The notes beneath the pieces were generated by a model, which was not told the origin of the DNA, searched no databases, and saw only the letters and a program-made list of their open reading frames with translations. Both the position numbers and the translations under genes were made by a program. From Pullichristensenella excrementipullorum (lineage in GTDB: Bacteria > Bacillota > Clostridia > Christensenellales > Aristaeellaceae), in assembly GCA_018713365.1 (NCBI GenBank), contig DVOU01000066.1, positions 25,551 to 89,550 of the forward strand: a DNA stretch of 64,000 bases. Reading direction: 5' to 3'. Shown here piece by piece: positions 53,864 through 62,277 of the stretch. The stretch's first letter is position 1. The number at the start of each line of letters is the position of its first letter.

Positions 53864-54182
53864 CCTTGAACAAGGCGGGAAACCATAGGCAAATGCGTTT
53901 GAGCGGAAAGAGTAACTGCGAGCGCTTCTTCAGAGAGAGGCCGGTCGGTGCGAGGCCCCGGGGCATCCCAGCGAAGTTCATTCCGCGAGCGGTGTGTTGA
54001 AACAGCAGTAGGCACAACGGGTGCGACCGTTACATCGCCAGGACTTTTCAGCCCATGAGCGGGAGCGCGTTCCTTCCCGCGCTGGGTGCGAAGCCCGATG
54101 AGGCATGTGCCGCAAGGCAGACGCGAAACAGTGTGGTAACACGAGCGATTCGTCCCTGTACGTTTGTACAGGGCCATTTTTT
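53864..54182 (+). ncRNA. T-box leader (tRNA-sensing riboswitch)
   Basis: The 5' leader of the transporter operon has T-box landmarks in order: stem I base GCGGAA (53903-53908) pairing with TTCCGC (53981-53986), AGAGTAA, the AGAGAG bulge (53932-53937), the apical GGTCGGTGCGAG loop, and a specifier segment GCGAAGTTCA (53971-53980). The T-box sequence GTGTGGTAACACG (54131-54143) and the antiterminator end CGTCCCT overlap a terminator. By alignment with glyQS-type leaders the specifier is TTC (53977-53979), phenylalanine. The acceptor-pairing bulge reads TGGT, which fits discriminator A73. Uncharged tRNA should favour antitermination. Confidence 0.88.
54154..54182 (+). terminator. T-box attenuator terminator
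   Basis: CCCTGTAC (54154-54161), GTTT loop, GTACAGGG (54166-54173), then CCA and six T. The 5' arm overlaps the CCCT end of the antiterminator, so the two folds exclude each other. Confidence 0.9.
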
Positions 54183-54235
54183 GCCTTCCGCATCCCAAGC
54201 GATGCAGAAATAGATACTTGTTGGAGGTCAGGACT

Positions 54236-55150
54236 ATGAAAAAGACGATCACCTTGCTGATGACCATCGCGCTGACGCTCGCCCTCTGCGGCGGCGCCCT
54301 TGCCGAGAACTACTCCGTCGGCGTTTGCCAGCTGATGGTACACGATTCCCTGGACCAGGCTACGCAGGGCTTCAGCGACGCGCTGACGGAAAAGATGGAA
54401 GAAGCCGGCCACACCGTGGACATCGACACGCAGGTCGCGGGCGACGCCAGCCTCTGCACCACCGTGGTCAACGCCTTCAGCGCCAAGCGCGTCGATCTGA
54501 TCATGGCAAACGGCACGCCCGCGCTGCTGGCCGCCGCCAACATGACCACCGAGATCCCGGTGCTGGGCACCTCCGTCACCGACTATGAGGACACCTTCGC
54601 CGGCGAGATCCCCGCCAACGTGACCGGCACCTCGGACGCCGTGCCCTTCGCCGAGCAGGCGCAGATGATGATCGACACGCTGGGCCTTGTCGAGGGCGAC
54701 CAGGTGGGCGTGCTTTACTGCACCAACGAATCCAACTCCCTGATCCAGTACGAGGCCGTCAAGGCGCTGTTCGAGGAAAAGGGCATCGCCGTCAAGGCCT
54801 ACACCTTCTCCGAGACCACGGAACTGCAGGCCGTGACCACCTCCATGGCCAATGAGTGCAAGGCCGTGTACATCCCCTCGGACAACACCGTCGCCGCCAA
54901 CGATACCATCGTCGGCACCATCTGCAACGAGAAGAACGTCCCCATCTACACCAGCTACGGCGGGGCCATTTGCTACGCCAGCCTGGCCATCGACTACTAC
55001 CAGCTCGGCTATGAGACCGGCCTGATGGCGGCGGACATCCTCCTCAATGGCACCGCGCCCGCGAACATCGAGATCATGACCCTGACGCCCGCAGTCACCT
55101 ACAACGAGGAACTCTGCGCGCAGCTGGGCATCGAAGTTCCCGCCAACTGA
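54236..55150 (+). CDS. ABC importer substrate-binding protein, TrpX-like (COG2984)
   Basis: 304 residues from ATG 54236 behind GGAGGT. Signal peptide ends CGGALA-EN near residue 23; the cysteine at 18 is not in a lipobox, so the protein looks secreted. The mature part matches COG2984 binding proteins: VGVCQLMVHDSLDQATQGFS, DLIMANGTPALLAAANMT, GVLYCTNESNS and SYGGAICYASLAIDYYQLGY. These serve aromatic amino acid import (TrpXYZ) in several Firmicutes. Controlled by the T-box upstream. Confidence 0.9.
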   Translation: MKKTITLLMTIALTLALCGGALAENYSVGVCQLMVHDSLDQATQGFSDALTEKMEEAGHTVDIDTQVAGDASLCTTVVNAFSAKRVDLIMANGTPALLAAANMTTEIPVLGTSVTDYEDTFAGEIPANVTGTSDAVPFAEQAQMMIDTLGLVEGDQVGVLYCTNESNSLIQYEAVKALFEEKGIAVKAYTFSETTELQAVTTSMANECKAVYIPSDNTVAANDTIVGTICNEKNVPIYTSYGGAICYASLAIDYYQLGYETGLMAADILLNGTAPANIEIMTLTPAVTYNEELCAQLGIEVPAN

Positions 55151-55186
55151 ACCCGGAAAGAAAACTGAGATCGGAAGAGATACGAT

Positions 55187-56110
55187 ATGGCTTTCCTCTA
55201 CGCACTGCCCGGCGCCATCGCGGAAGGGCTGATCTGGGGCCTGATGGGCATCGGCGTCTACATCTCCTACAAGATACTGGACATCGCGGATCTGACGGTC
55301 GATGGCTCGATCTGCACAGGCGCATGCGTCTGCGCGGTATTGCTGGGAAGCGGCGTGCCGGTATGGGTCAGCGTGCTTGCGGCGTTTGTCGCGGGCGCGC
55401 TGGCCGGTACGGTCACGGGCCTTTTGCACACCGCGCTGGGCATCCCCTCCATCCTCTCCGGCATCCTCACGCAGCTCATGCTCTATTCGGTGAACCTGTT
55501 CATCCTCGGCGGCAAGTCGCTGGTCGCCATCGACCCGCGCGCCAACGCCCTGTGGGTGCGCATGAGCGATAACCCCGCCTCCATTCTGGCGATGCTCATC
55601 CTCGTCACGGTGGTCATCCTCTGCCTGTGGCAGTTCTTTTACACAGAGATCGGTCTCACGCTCAAGTCCACGGGCGACAATCCCGACATGAGCCGGGCGC
55701 AGGGCGTCAACGTCAAGCGCAATCAGGTCGTAGGCCTTGCCCTCGCCAACGCCATCGTCGCCCTTGCCGGGGCGATGCTGGCGCAGTACAAGGGCTCCGC
55801 CAACATCAACGATGGCCGCGGCGCCATCGTCATCGGCCTTGCGGCCATCTTCATCGGCCTGTCCGTGTCCTTGAAGATCAAGCCCAACTTCGTGGTCAGC
55901 CTCATCGGCGTGCTGGGCGGCGGCGTCATCTACTACATCGTCTACAATCTGGTCATCCTCATGGGCCTGAAAACGGACTATCTGAAGATGCTCTCCGCCA
56001 TCATCGTCACCATCTTCCTCGCCGTACCGTACTTGAAAGGCGAGTACTTTACCAAACGCAAGCCCCTGCGGCCGCGGGATACGCCGAATGGAGGTGGGGA
56101 AGGTGCTTAG
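55187..56110 (+). CDS. ABC importer permease, TrpY-like (COG4120)
   Basis: 307 residues with about eight helices, related to branched-chain/sugar permeases of the BPD_transp_2 fold. GLIWGLMGIGVYISYKILDI and ADLTVDGSICTGACV mark the COG4120 group; GLTLKSTGDNPDMSRAQGV is the ATPase-coupling loop. One permease with one ATPase suggests a homodimer channel. The stop overlaps the next gene's GTG by 8 bases. Confidence 0.9.
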   Translation: MAFLYALPGAIAEGLIWGLMGIGVYISYKILDIADLTVDGSICTGACVCAVLLGSGVPVWVSVLAAFVAGALAGTVTGLLHTALGIPSILSGILTQLMLYSVNLFILGGKSLVAIDPRANALWVRMSDNPASILAMLILVTVVILCLWQFFYTEIGLTLKSTGDNPDMSRAQGVNVKRNQVVGLALANAIVALAGAMLAQYKGSANINDGRGAIVIGLAAIFIGLSVSLKIKPNFVVSLIGVLGGGVIYYIVYNLVILMGLKTDYLKMLSAIIVTIFLAVPYLKGEYFTKRKPLRPRDTPNGGGEGA

Positions 56111-56891
56111 GATCACGAACCTGCAAAAGACGTTCAACGCCGGTACCGTCAACGCCAAGACAGCGCTCAACGGCCTCGATCTGGAGATCAGAGACGGCGA
56201 ATTTGTCACCGTCATCGGCGGCAACGGCGCGGGCAAGTCCACTTTGCTCAACGCCATCGCCGGCGTGTGGAAGCCGGATTATGGCACCATCGAGATCGAC
56301 GGCGTGGACGTGACGCGCATGCCGGAATACAAGCGCGCCAAGTTCCTCGGCCGCGTCTTTCAGGACCCCATGAAGGGCACCGCGCCGGATATGGAGATCG
56401 CCGAGAACCTCGCCATCGCCTCCAAGCGCGGCGAAAAGCGCCGCTTTGTGCGCGGCGTCAGGCGCGCGGACCGCGAGCGCTACCGCCAGCTGCTCGCCAC
56501 GCTGGAACTCGGTCTGGAAGACCGCCTTTCCACCAAGGTCGGCCTGCTCTCCGGCGGCCAGCGGCAGGCCATCACGCTGCTGATGGCGACGATGAACCGC
56601 CCCAGGCTGCTGCTCCTCGACGAGCACACGGCGGCGCTCGACCCCAAGACGGCGGCCAAGGTGCTGGAACTGACCGACCAGATCGTCGAACAGAACAAGC
56701 TGACGACGCTGATGATCACGCACAACATGCGCGACGCCATCGCCCACGGCAACCGACTGATCATGATGTACGAGGGCAACATCCTCATCGACGTCTCCGG
56801 GGAGGAGAAGAAAAATCTCACCGTCGAACACCTGCTCAGCCTGTTCACGCAGGCCAGCGGCGTTGCCAACGATCGCATGGTACTCAGCTGA
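56103..56891 (+). CDS. ABC importer ATPase, TrpZ-like (COG1101)
   Basis: 262 residues from GTG 56103, chosen because GGAGGT lies 7 bases before it, inside a longer frame from ATG 56088. Walker A GGNGAGKST at 39-47, Q-loop RVFQDPMKGTAPDM, signature LLSGGQRQA, Walker B RLLLLDEHTAALDPK, switch MITHNMRDAI. The DEHTAALD variant of Walker B is typical of COG1101. Last gene of the T-box operon. Confidence 0.92.
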   Translation: MLRITNLQKTFNAGTVNAKTALNGLDLEIRDGEFVTVIGGNGAGKSTLLNAIAGVWKPDYGTIEIDGVDVTRMPEYKRAKFLGRVFQDPMKGTAPDMEIAENLAIASKRGEKRRFVRGVRRADRERYRQLLATLELGLEDRLSTKVGLLSGGQRQAITLLMATMNRPRLLLLDEHTAALDPKTAAKVLELTDQIVEQNKLTTLMITHNMRDAIAHGNRLIMMYEGNILIDVSGEEKKNLTVEHLLSLFTQASGVANDRMVLS

Positions 56892-56952
56892 TGCGAAAAG
56901 AGGATCGACCGCAAATGGGGCGCCCTCCCCATGCCAGCCGGGACCGTACATG

Positions 56953-56990
56953 GCAAAGCCCCGTTCGCCCTGCAACGAACGGGGCTTTGC
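56953..56990 (+). terminator. terminator of the T-box transporter operon
   Basis: A 15-bp stem GCAAAGCCCCGTTCG / CGAACGGGGCTTTGC with an 8-base loop, 62 bases after the ATPase stop. The remaining bases up to 57106 hold no feature I can support. Confidence 0.85.
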
Positions 56991-57106
56991 GCGCACTTAA
57001 GCAGCGCCGCCCTGACCGCCCCACCAAAGGGCATTTCAAAGCCCCTCCGCGTCCGAATCCATCCCTAAATTGCGCAAACAGCCCGCTTCAAACGAAGCCG
57101 GACCGC

Positions 57107-57130
57107 TGACTGGGGTTTGTCAATGGTCTG
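57107..57130 (+). repeat. left copy of a 24-bp inverted repeat flanking the nuclease-helicase module
   Basis: Reads tgactggggtttgtcaa then tggtctg. Its reverse complement recurs at 61632-61655 with a single mismatch, so the two copies enclose the module in inverted orientation. With its left neighbour GACCGC it can fold into an imperfect hairpin. Between it and the helicase stop is only a small GCGCC/GGCGC hairpin near 57227-57241. Confidence 0.75.
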
Positions 57131-57249
57131 CAAGATGCTGGTGGCCTCTTTCCATCGCGCTTTTCCAGCTTTTCTGACATTTTACTCCTGCTCTTGTATC
57201 TAAACACAGGGGTGTCAGATCTCTGGCGCCTTTTCAGGCGCTCCTGCCA

Positions 57250-60200
57250 TTATCCCATTACCTGCATGGTTTTCTTTAAATACTTCGCAGGAATCTCATG
57301 GTGCAGTCGCCACACGATATTCATGGGCCTGCTGCCCTGGTGGCTGACGTAATCCGCTGTACCAAGGAATGTATACGGCGCAGCGCCACAGGCGTCCTGC
57401 TTGAACTCACGCACAAACAGGAGTACTTTTCCACCCTGCTCCTTGTGGTGAGTATATCGCTGGCCGGTCGCAGAATCAGCACTGGTTGTGGACTGGCTCT
57501 GCCAATGAAACAGGCTGGAGCTGATTGCGTAATCGTTGTAGAGCGTGGTCGGCGAATAATCCTTGTCTGCCTTGTTGAGCGTGATCAGCAGGACATCGGT
57601 TTTCTTGTCCTTGAAATACTTCACGCCTTCACGCAGCGTTTTGGGTTTGAGGAAATCCAGCGCGACCAGCAGCTGATCGCGGCTGTAGCTGCAATGAACA
57701 TCCAGCGGGCAATCATATGGCAGACCAGCGGGAACATCAATAAAGTCGATCTCGTCCAGACGATAACGCAACAGTTCAACCAGTTCCTGCAGCATTACAG
57801 GGCTATCGCACAGCGTGCAGAGCTTCTCCCGGACCTCGTCTGCGCCAAAGTCCTCAATCGTCTCCTGCCATACGGTGGTGTAGAACATATTGAGCATCTG
57901 CTGCTCCACATGAGAAAGCCTGGTAAGATCCACACCATCAAGGCGCGGCAAGATGTCCAGCAGAAACTGGATCCAGCGGCGCGAATCAATCGCGACCAAT
58001 CGGCTGAACGCCCTGGTCATGGTTTCTTCGATGAGCTCAGAATACTGCTCACGCACACCGGCCTCAACGCACAAGCGGGAGAAATTGTACCTGGCATACA
58101 GCGAGCGGGCATCCATGTGATGATAGCGCAGAAAATTAGCCAGCGTCAGCGGCTGCGCGCTGTCTTCTTCATAGGAGGCGATCAGATTCACCAGCTTCGC
58201 TTTGAAACCATAGCTCTGGCGGATGTTTTCAAGGATGACCTGCGCAGCCTTCTTTTCCAGCTGAATATAGCAGCCCTTGGGGACGTTCACAAAGCCATGC
58301 TGCAGCTCATATTCTACACTGCGATGATTGCCGGAAAGCAGCGAGGCAAATTTCTCTTCAAAATTGTACTTGCGGTTCGCTGCGCCGATAAAGTCCAGCA
58401 CGGTCAGACAATCCTTGCCATCAGCCAGGCGCAGACCGCGTCCAAGCTGCTGGAGGAAGATCGTCAGAGACTCTGTCGGGCGCAGGAAGAGTACGGTATT
58501 CACTTCAGGAATATCGACACCTTCGTTGTAAATGTCCACAACAAAAATGATGCGAATTTCACCGCTGATCAGGCGCTTGCGGGCATTGCTGCGCTCTTCG
58601 TCGGAGGAGGAGCCAACCAGCGAAATCGCCGGGAAGCCGCATGCATTGAAATGATCCGCCATGAACTTCGCATGCTCAACGGAAACACAGAAGCCCAGAG
58701 CCTTTACATCGTTCAAATCCGTGGCATAGCGATCAAGGCTGCGCAGAATGTGATCGGCGCGCTTTTCTGCTACAGCGCGATTCGTGGTATAAACATTGCT
58801 CAATTCGCTCTTGTCATATCCACCGCGCACCCAGTGCAGCTCGCTCAGATCGACAGTATCGGATACGCCGAAATACTGGAAAGGACAGAGCAGCTTGCGG
58901 TCGATGGCTTCCGGGAGGCGAATATCGGCCGCGATGCGTCCATCAAAATAGTCAAGGATGCTCTTGCCGTCCATGCGTTCTGGCGTCGCGGTGAGGCCGA
59001 GCAACACCTTTGGCTGGAAGTATTCCAGAGCTTTGCCATAACTGTGCGCCGCAGCATGGTGGGATTCGTCGATGACGATATAGTCGTAATAATCTGCAGG
59101 CAGCTTCTCATGGAGCGCTTGCGAATTGAGCGTCTGTACGGAGATGAACAGGTGGTCCAGAGATTCCGGTTTATATCCCCCCACATAGAGTTCGCCGAAA
59201 TTGGCGTCCTTCAGCACGCCTGCAAAAGTGTCGCGGCTTTGTTTGAGAATTTCCTCACGGTGAGCAATGAACAGCAGACGGTTTGCTTTTCCGGGATTCT
59301 GTTTGCAGAAGCGGCGGTAGTCCAGTGCGGCAATAACTGTCTTGCCGGTACCTGTGGCAGCGACCACGAGATTGCGCCAGATGCCGCGAACCACGCGTTC
59401 GGCCAGCAATTTATCGAGAATTTCCTGTTGATAGGGATATGGGCGGATGTCGAACAGGAACTGTGGACGCTTGCCGATATTCTTTTCAGCTTTCAATGCC
59501 TGCTCAAGACGTTCGCGCTCGGAATCACTGTAGAAGCAAAATTCATCGGAATGCCAGTAGGCATCAAAAGTCGCGGCAATCTTGCGGATGGGCTGTGGCA
59601 GATCATGGGCAGTGACCTTCACGTTCCATTCAAGACCGCTGGAAATAGCTGCGCTGGAAAGATTCGAGGAGCCAACATACGCCGTCGTAAAGCCGGTATC
59701 ACGATAGAACACATACGTCTTGGCGTGTAAACGGGTGCGCTTGGTATCATAGGACACCTTGATCCGGACATTTTCCAGCTTGGCCAACTCCTCGATGGCC
59801 TTAATATCTGTCGCCCCCATATAGGAGGTTGTGATGACACGAAGCTCACCGCCACGCTGGGTAAACTCCGTCAGTTCCTCCATAATCAGGCGCAGGCCGC
59901 TCCATTTTATGAAAGATACCAGCATATCGATTCGATCGGCGGAGGCAATCTCTTTTTTCAATTCAGAGAACATCTGCGGCTCATGGACTGCGCCGGTAAA
60001 CAGGCTACTCTGCGCCAGAGACGTCTCTGGACGGACAACGTCCCTGGCGGATTTGCCGAGTGCAATGCGAGGATCCTTGTCCCCGATCAGTGACAGCAAC
60101 TGCTGAGCACGCTCGTCTACAGAAATGCCATCGATATCCTCTTCGGCAACTTCGCCCACCATAGCAACCAGTTGATTCACCAGCGCCACCTGATCTGGCA

Positions 60201-60387
60201 GTTCGGATCTACCGTCATGCATCCGTTCCAACGCCTTACGAACGACGTCTGCCACATATTGAGACAGCACGGAAGAAGCCTCCGCCTGATCGATTGCGGC
60301 GGTGGCTTTCCGATTTTCCGGCAGCTGATCCAATTCCTGCGCCAGGCGGCGGTCGATCAGCTGCTCATAAATGCCGGGACGGAGCAT
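57250..60387 (-). CDS. PLD-domain SF2 helicase with DUF3427
   Basis: 1045 residues from ATG 60387. A phospholipase-D-like unit lies near 130-260 with H221-x-K223 in RLHAKTYVFY and GSSNLSS (HKD-like single motif). The SF2 helicase core has Walker A AATGTGKT (343-350), Walker B VIDESHH (438-444), LGLTATPERMD, and motif VI QLGRGLRLADGK. A C-terminal DUF3427-like region covers the last ~300 residues. This architecture occurs as DNA-processing enzymes in many accessory regions; defence is a reasonable guess, not shown. GC is visibly lower than in neighbouring operons. It follows the nuclease gene by 25 bases. Confidence 0.9.
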   Translation of the reverse strand: MLRPGIYEQLIDRRLAQELDQLPENRKATAAIDQAEASSVLSQYVADVVRKALERMHDGRSELPDQVALVNQLVAMVGEVAEEDIDGISVDERAQQLLSLIGDKDPRIALGKSARDVVRPETSLAQSSLFTGAVHEPQMFSELKKEIASADRIDMLVSFIKWSGLRLIMEELTEFTQRGGELRVITTSYMGATDIKAIEELAKLENVRIKVSYDTKRTRLHAKTYVFYRDTGFTTAYVGSSNLSSAAISSGLEWNVKVTAHDLPQPIRKIAATFDAYWHSDEFCFYSDSERERLEQALKAEKNIGKRPQFLFDIRPYPYQQEILDKLLAERVVRGIWRNLVVAATGTGKTVIAALDYRRFCKQNPGKANRLLFIAHREEILKQSRDTFAGVLKDANFGELYVGGYKPESLDHLFISVQTLNSQALHEKLPADYYDYIVIDESHHAAAHSYGKALEYFQPKVLLGLTATPERMDGKSILDYFDGRIAADIRLPEAIDRKLLCPFQYFGVSDTVDLSELHWVRGGYDKSELSNVYTTNRAVAEKRADHILRSLDRYATDLNDVKALGFCVSVEHAKFMADHFNACGFPAISLVGSSSDEERSNARKRLISGEIRIIFVVDIYNEGVDIPEVNTVLFLRPTESLTIFLQQLGRGLRLADGKDCLTVLDFIGAANRKYNFEEKFASLLSGNHRSVEYELQHGFVNVPKGCYIQLEKKAAQVILENIRQSYGFKAKLVNLIASYEEDSAQPLTLANFLRYHHMDARSLYARYNFSRLCVEAGVREQYSELIEETMTRAFSRLVAIDSRRWIQFLLDILPRLDGVDLTRLSHVEQQMLNMFYTTVWQETIEDFGADEVREKLCTLCDSPVMLQELVELLRYRLDEIDFIDVPAGLPYDCPLDVHCSYSRDQLLVALDFLKPKTLREGVKYFKDKKTDVLLITLNKADKDYSPTTLYNDYAISSSLFHWQSQSTTSADSATGQRYTHHKEQGGKVLLFVREFKQDACGAAPYTFLGTADYVSHQGSRPMNIVWRLHHEIPAKYLKKTMQVMG

Positions 60388-60412
60388 ATTGTTATCCCTC
60401 ACTTCGTTATTC

Positions 60413-61306
60413 CTACGCCTCGTTATAGGCACGCTCCAGCAAGGGCTTGGCCTTTTCAAGAGCGGCAGTATTGGGAATTATTACTTGGAGGTCACCGGTA
60501 CCATAGTGACCGATCCCGCGCATATCGCGAGTGAAGCCTTCTTCCAGTTCCACGGTATCCGGGCAAAGCTTCAGGTCCAGAATGATTTTGTCCCTATATA
60601 TCTCAATGCAAGCAAAATTCTGCGTTTTCTTATATGCAAGGTAGAGTTTCAGTTGATTGCTGGTCATGTCACCGAGCGATTCGATAAAGTTGCAAACATC
60701 TTCGTACAATGCGTGCATTTTGGGCGTGCTGGTGGCAACCTTTTCGATATGTGTCTTGACTCCACGACTATCCGGTTCTGATGTAGGCGGAATATCCACT
60801 CCTGTCGGCTGTACATTCGGCGCATTGAGGTGTTCGAACAGGATAAGACCATCAGCGTATTTCTTGTATTTGACCAGCTTAATGTTCTGACGCATGACCT
60901 CGACAGCATGCAAATCGTATTTCGTAAAATCACGGGCAATACAGATGACGCACGGAGCGGACCAATCGATAGCTTGTGCGGCTTCCATGCCCAAAGTCTC
61001 CAGAACAAGCAGCTTAAAACTGTCCTTATGATCGAGCAGCCAACTCAGGTAGAACAAACCCTGATTGATGACATTCTCATTGACGCTGCGCTTGTATTCA
61101 AAAATTGCAGGGCAGTTGTTTTCATCAATGCCGATGCTATCCATTCGACCATTGGCAATTGGATATTCGCTGCGCAGAAAACGCACACCGAAAAAGGCTT
61201 GCATGTTCTTTTCAATGCAAGTTTGCAAATTATGCTCCAATGCCGTTTCGGACGGCTTCAATTCTTCCACGGTGGAGTCCAGACGGAACAATTTGATTTC
61301 AGCCAT
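60413..61306 (-). CDS. PD-(D/E)XK nuclease-like protein with DUF5655 domain
   Basis: 297 residues. N-terminal half has the nuclease fold: E near 22-33, GRMDSIGID with Asp56/Asp61, FEYKRS with Glu70 and Lys72, and Gln82 in NQGLFYLSWL, as in NucS/DUF91-like enzymes. C-terminal ~110 residues match DUF5655 (YEDVCNFIESLGD, IGHYGTGDLQVIIPN). ATG 61306 is chosen over ATG 61312 because GAGGAG is 8 bases ahead of it. It has its own promoter and is co-transcribed with the PLD-helicase, so the two probably act together on DNA. Confidence 0.85.
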   Translation of the reverse strand: MAEIKLFRLDSTVEELKPSETALEHNLQTCIEKNMQAFFGVRFLRSEYPIANGRMDSIGIDENNCPAIFEYKRSVNENVINQGLFYLSWLLDHKDSFKLLVLETLGMEAAQAIDWSAPCVICIARDFTKYDLHAVEVMRQNIKLVKYKKYADGLILFEHLNAPNVQPTGVDIPPTSEPDSRGVKTHIEKVATSTPKMHALYEDVCNFIESLGDMTSNQLKLYLAYKKTQNFACIEIYRDKIILDLKLCPDTVELEEGFTRDMRGIGHYGTGDLQVIIPNTAALEKAKPLLERAYNEA

Positions 61307-61354
61307 GTACATGCTCCTCACGCCGTTATTCGATATATACACCATTTCAAGTTT

Positions 61355-61383
61355 ATTATATCACAAACAGCAAGTCTGCTCAA
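61355..61383 (-). promoter_or_regulatory. promoter of the nuclease-helicase operon
   Basis: On the minus strand TTGAGC (61378-61383), 17 bases and a consensus TATAAT (61355-61360), about 50 bases before the nuclease ATG. Confidence 0.65.
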
Positions 61384-61631
61384 TGAAGCGCTTGCCATGA
61401 AAATGATCTATATACCCAACGCAAATCTTCAGCATTGGGATTTGCGCGAAACGCATGGTCCAATAGGGCACCACCGACCCAATTTGACCTTGTTCTTTTG
61501 CGAAAAAGATTGACAAATAGAAAAACTAGAAAATATCCATCCGGTTTTGCCCGGTCTGTTGGCAAAGTCAACAAACTGGCAGAGCGATGAAAAAGCCCGC
61601 AAGCAAGGGAATTTTGCCTGCGGCACAATTT
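61384..61631. other. non-coding stretch, no gene seen
   Basis: Short open frames here have no ribosome sites or recognisable products. The stretch lies between the module promoter and the right inverted repeat. Confidence 0.4.
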
Positions 61632-61663
61632 CAGACCGTTGACAAACCCCAGTCAACGGTCTG
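61632..61663. repeat. right copy of the flanking inverted repeat, itself a perfect hairpin
   Basis: Bases 61632-61655 match the reverse complement of 57107-57130 in 23 of 24 positions. In addition CAGACCGTTGAC (61632-61643) and GTCAACGGTCTG (61652-61663) form a perfect 12-bp stem around AAACCCCA. The following 170 bases hold no gene I can support. Confidence 0.75.
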
Positions 61664-61831
61664 ACCACCGGCCAAGCGGCAGGTCAGGATTTTTCTTCGG
61701 CATTCCATAATAGCCTGACAGAAGCAATACAGAAACCTGTTCTGACCCCCATTTTGACACCCAATTCCCCCGAAATGCACCCAAACAGCCAAATTTCCGA
61801 ACGGCATCCCGCCCCGCCGAGATATGACAAA

Positions 61832-61872
61832 ACCCCCGAAATGCCTTTATTTTCAAGCATTTTCAGGGGTTT
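61832..61872. terminator. hairpin next to the tRNA-Pro fragment
   Basis: ACCCC..GAAATGC and GCATTTT.CAGGGGT arms around an AT-rich loop containing TTTATTTTCAA. It lies immediately downstream of the tRNA fragment on the minus strand and may be the original terminator of that tRNA gene. A similar hairpin lies in opposite orientation at 63899-63942. Confidence 0.5.
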
Positions 61873-61876
61873 CAGA

Positions 61877-61922
61877 TGGTCGAGGTGACAGGATTTGAAC
61901 CTGCGACCTTTTGGTCCCGAAT
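61877..61922 (-). tRNA. 3' fragment of a tRNA-Pro(CGG) gene, probable attachment site
   Basis: On the minus strand the sequence from TTCGGGA (anticodon loop, CGG) through the anticodon 3' stem, variable loop, T-arm GCAGGTTCAAATCCTG, acceptor strand CACCTCG, A73 and encoded CCA is that of a bacterial tRNA-Pro. The 5' half is missing: bases before the loop do not pair with CCAAA. A tRNA piece that begins at the anticodon loop is the typical core left by tyrosine-recombinase integration. The orientation puts the element on the right, with the intact tRNA beyond the window. Confidence 0.85.
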
Positions 61923-62028
61923 TCTGATCTTGTAGGGCTATTGAATTCCAGTCTGTCCGTTTGAATCCTTCCCCGACAGGATTTGTTCGGATGGGAAAGC
62001 GTAGAAAATTGGAGGATTTGTGTTGCTA

Positions 62029-62205
62029 CTAGCCGGGATTCTGCGCGACATCAGGTATGTCCTTGAGGATCAGTGGCCGAACGGATAGATTCAATACGAC
62101 GAGGTCATATTCCGCTTTGGTCAAGTATTGGTCTGCCGCCAGTTCATTCCAACTCCACATCCTCTGCACGTCAATATCATCCTCTCTGATGCCAAGATTC
62201 TTCAT
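62029..62205 (-). CDS. 58-residue orphan frame, possibly a gene remnant
   Basis: ATG 62205 to TAG 62029-62031 gives MKNLGIREDDIDVQRMWSWN followed by ELAADQYLTKAEYDLVVLNL and SVRPLILKDIPDVAQNPG. Sense codons continue upstream of the ATG to a TGA at 62260-62262 (adding DGDKLSRAHSEADV), so it may be the end of a longer, broken gene. Composition is that of a soluble acidic protein. No family recognised. It follows the Fic gene on the same strand. Confidence 0.4.
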   Translation of the reverse strand: MKNLGIREDDIDVQRMWSWNELAADQYLTKAEYDLVVLNLSVRPLILKDIPDVAQNPG

Positions 62206-62277
62206 GACATCCGCTTCACTGTGCGCGCGTGAGAGTTTGTCTCCGTCAAGGCCACCATATCAATAGAAACACTGGCG

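Noticed and set aside
53864..54182. Tryptophan-specific T-box
   Set aside because: Expected from the transporter family, but no TGG is found at the specifier position and the bulge reads TGGT, which does not match the G73 discriminator of tRNA-Trp.
53978..56257. A 759-codon minus-strand frame across the T-box operon
   Set aside because: It is antisense to the binding protein and permease and crosses the T-box leader. Its composition is that of a GC-rich shadow frame.
57298..59730. An 810-codon plus-strand frame opposite the PLD-helicase
   Set aside because: The minus-strand frame contains ordered helicase motifs I to VI and a PLD motif; the plus frame has none and no ribosome site.
61877..61990. 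Complete tRNA gene
   Set aside because: The T-arm and acceptor 3' strand are clear, but there is no D-arm, no 5' acceptor strand and no pairing for the anticodon stem, so only a 3' fragment is present.
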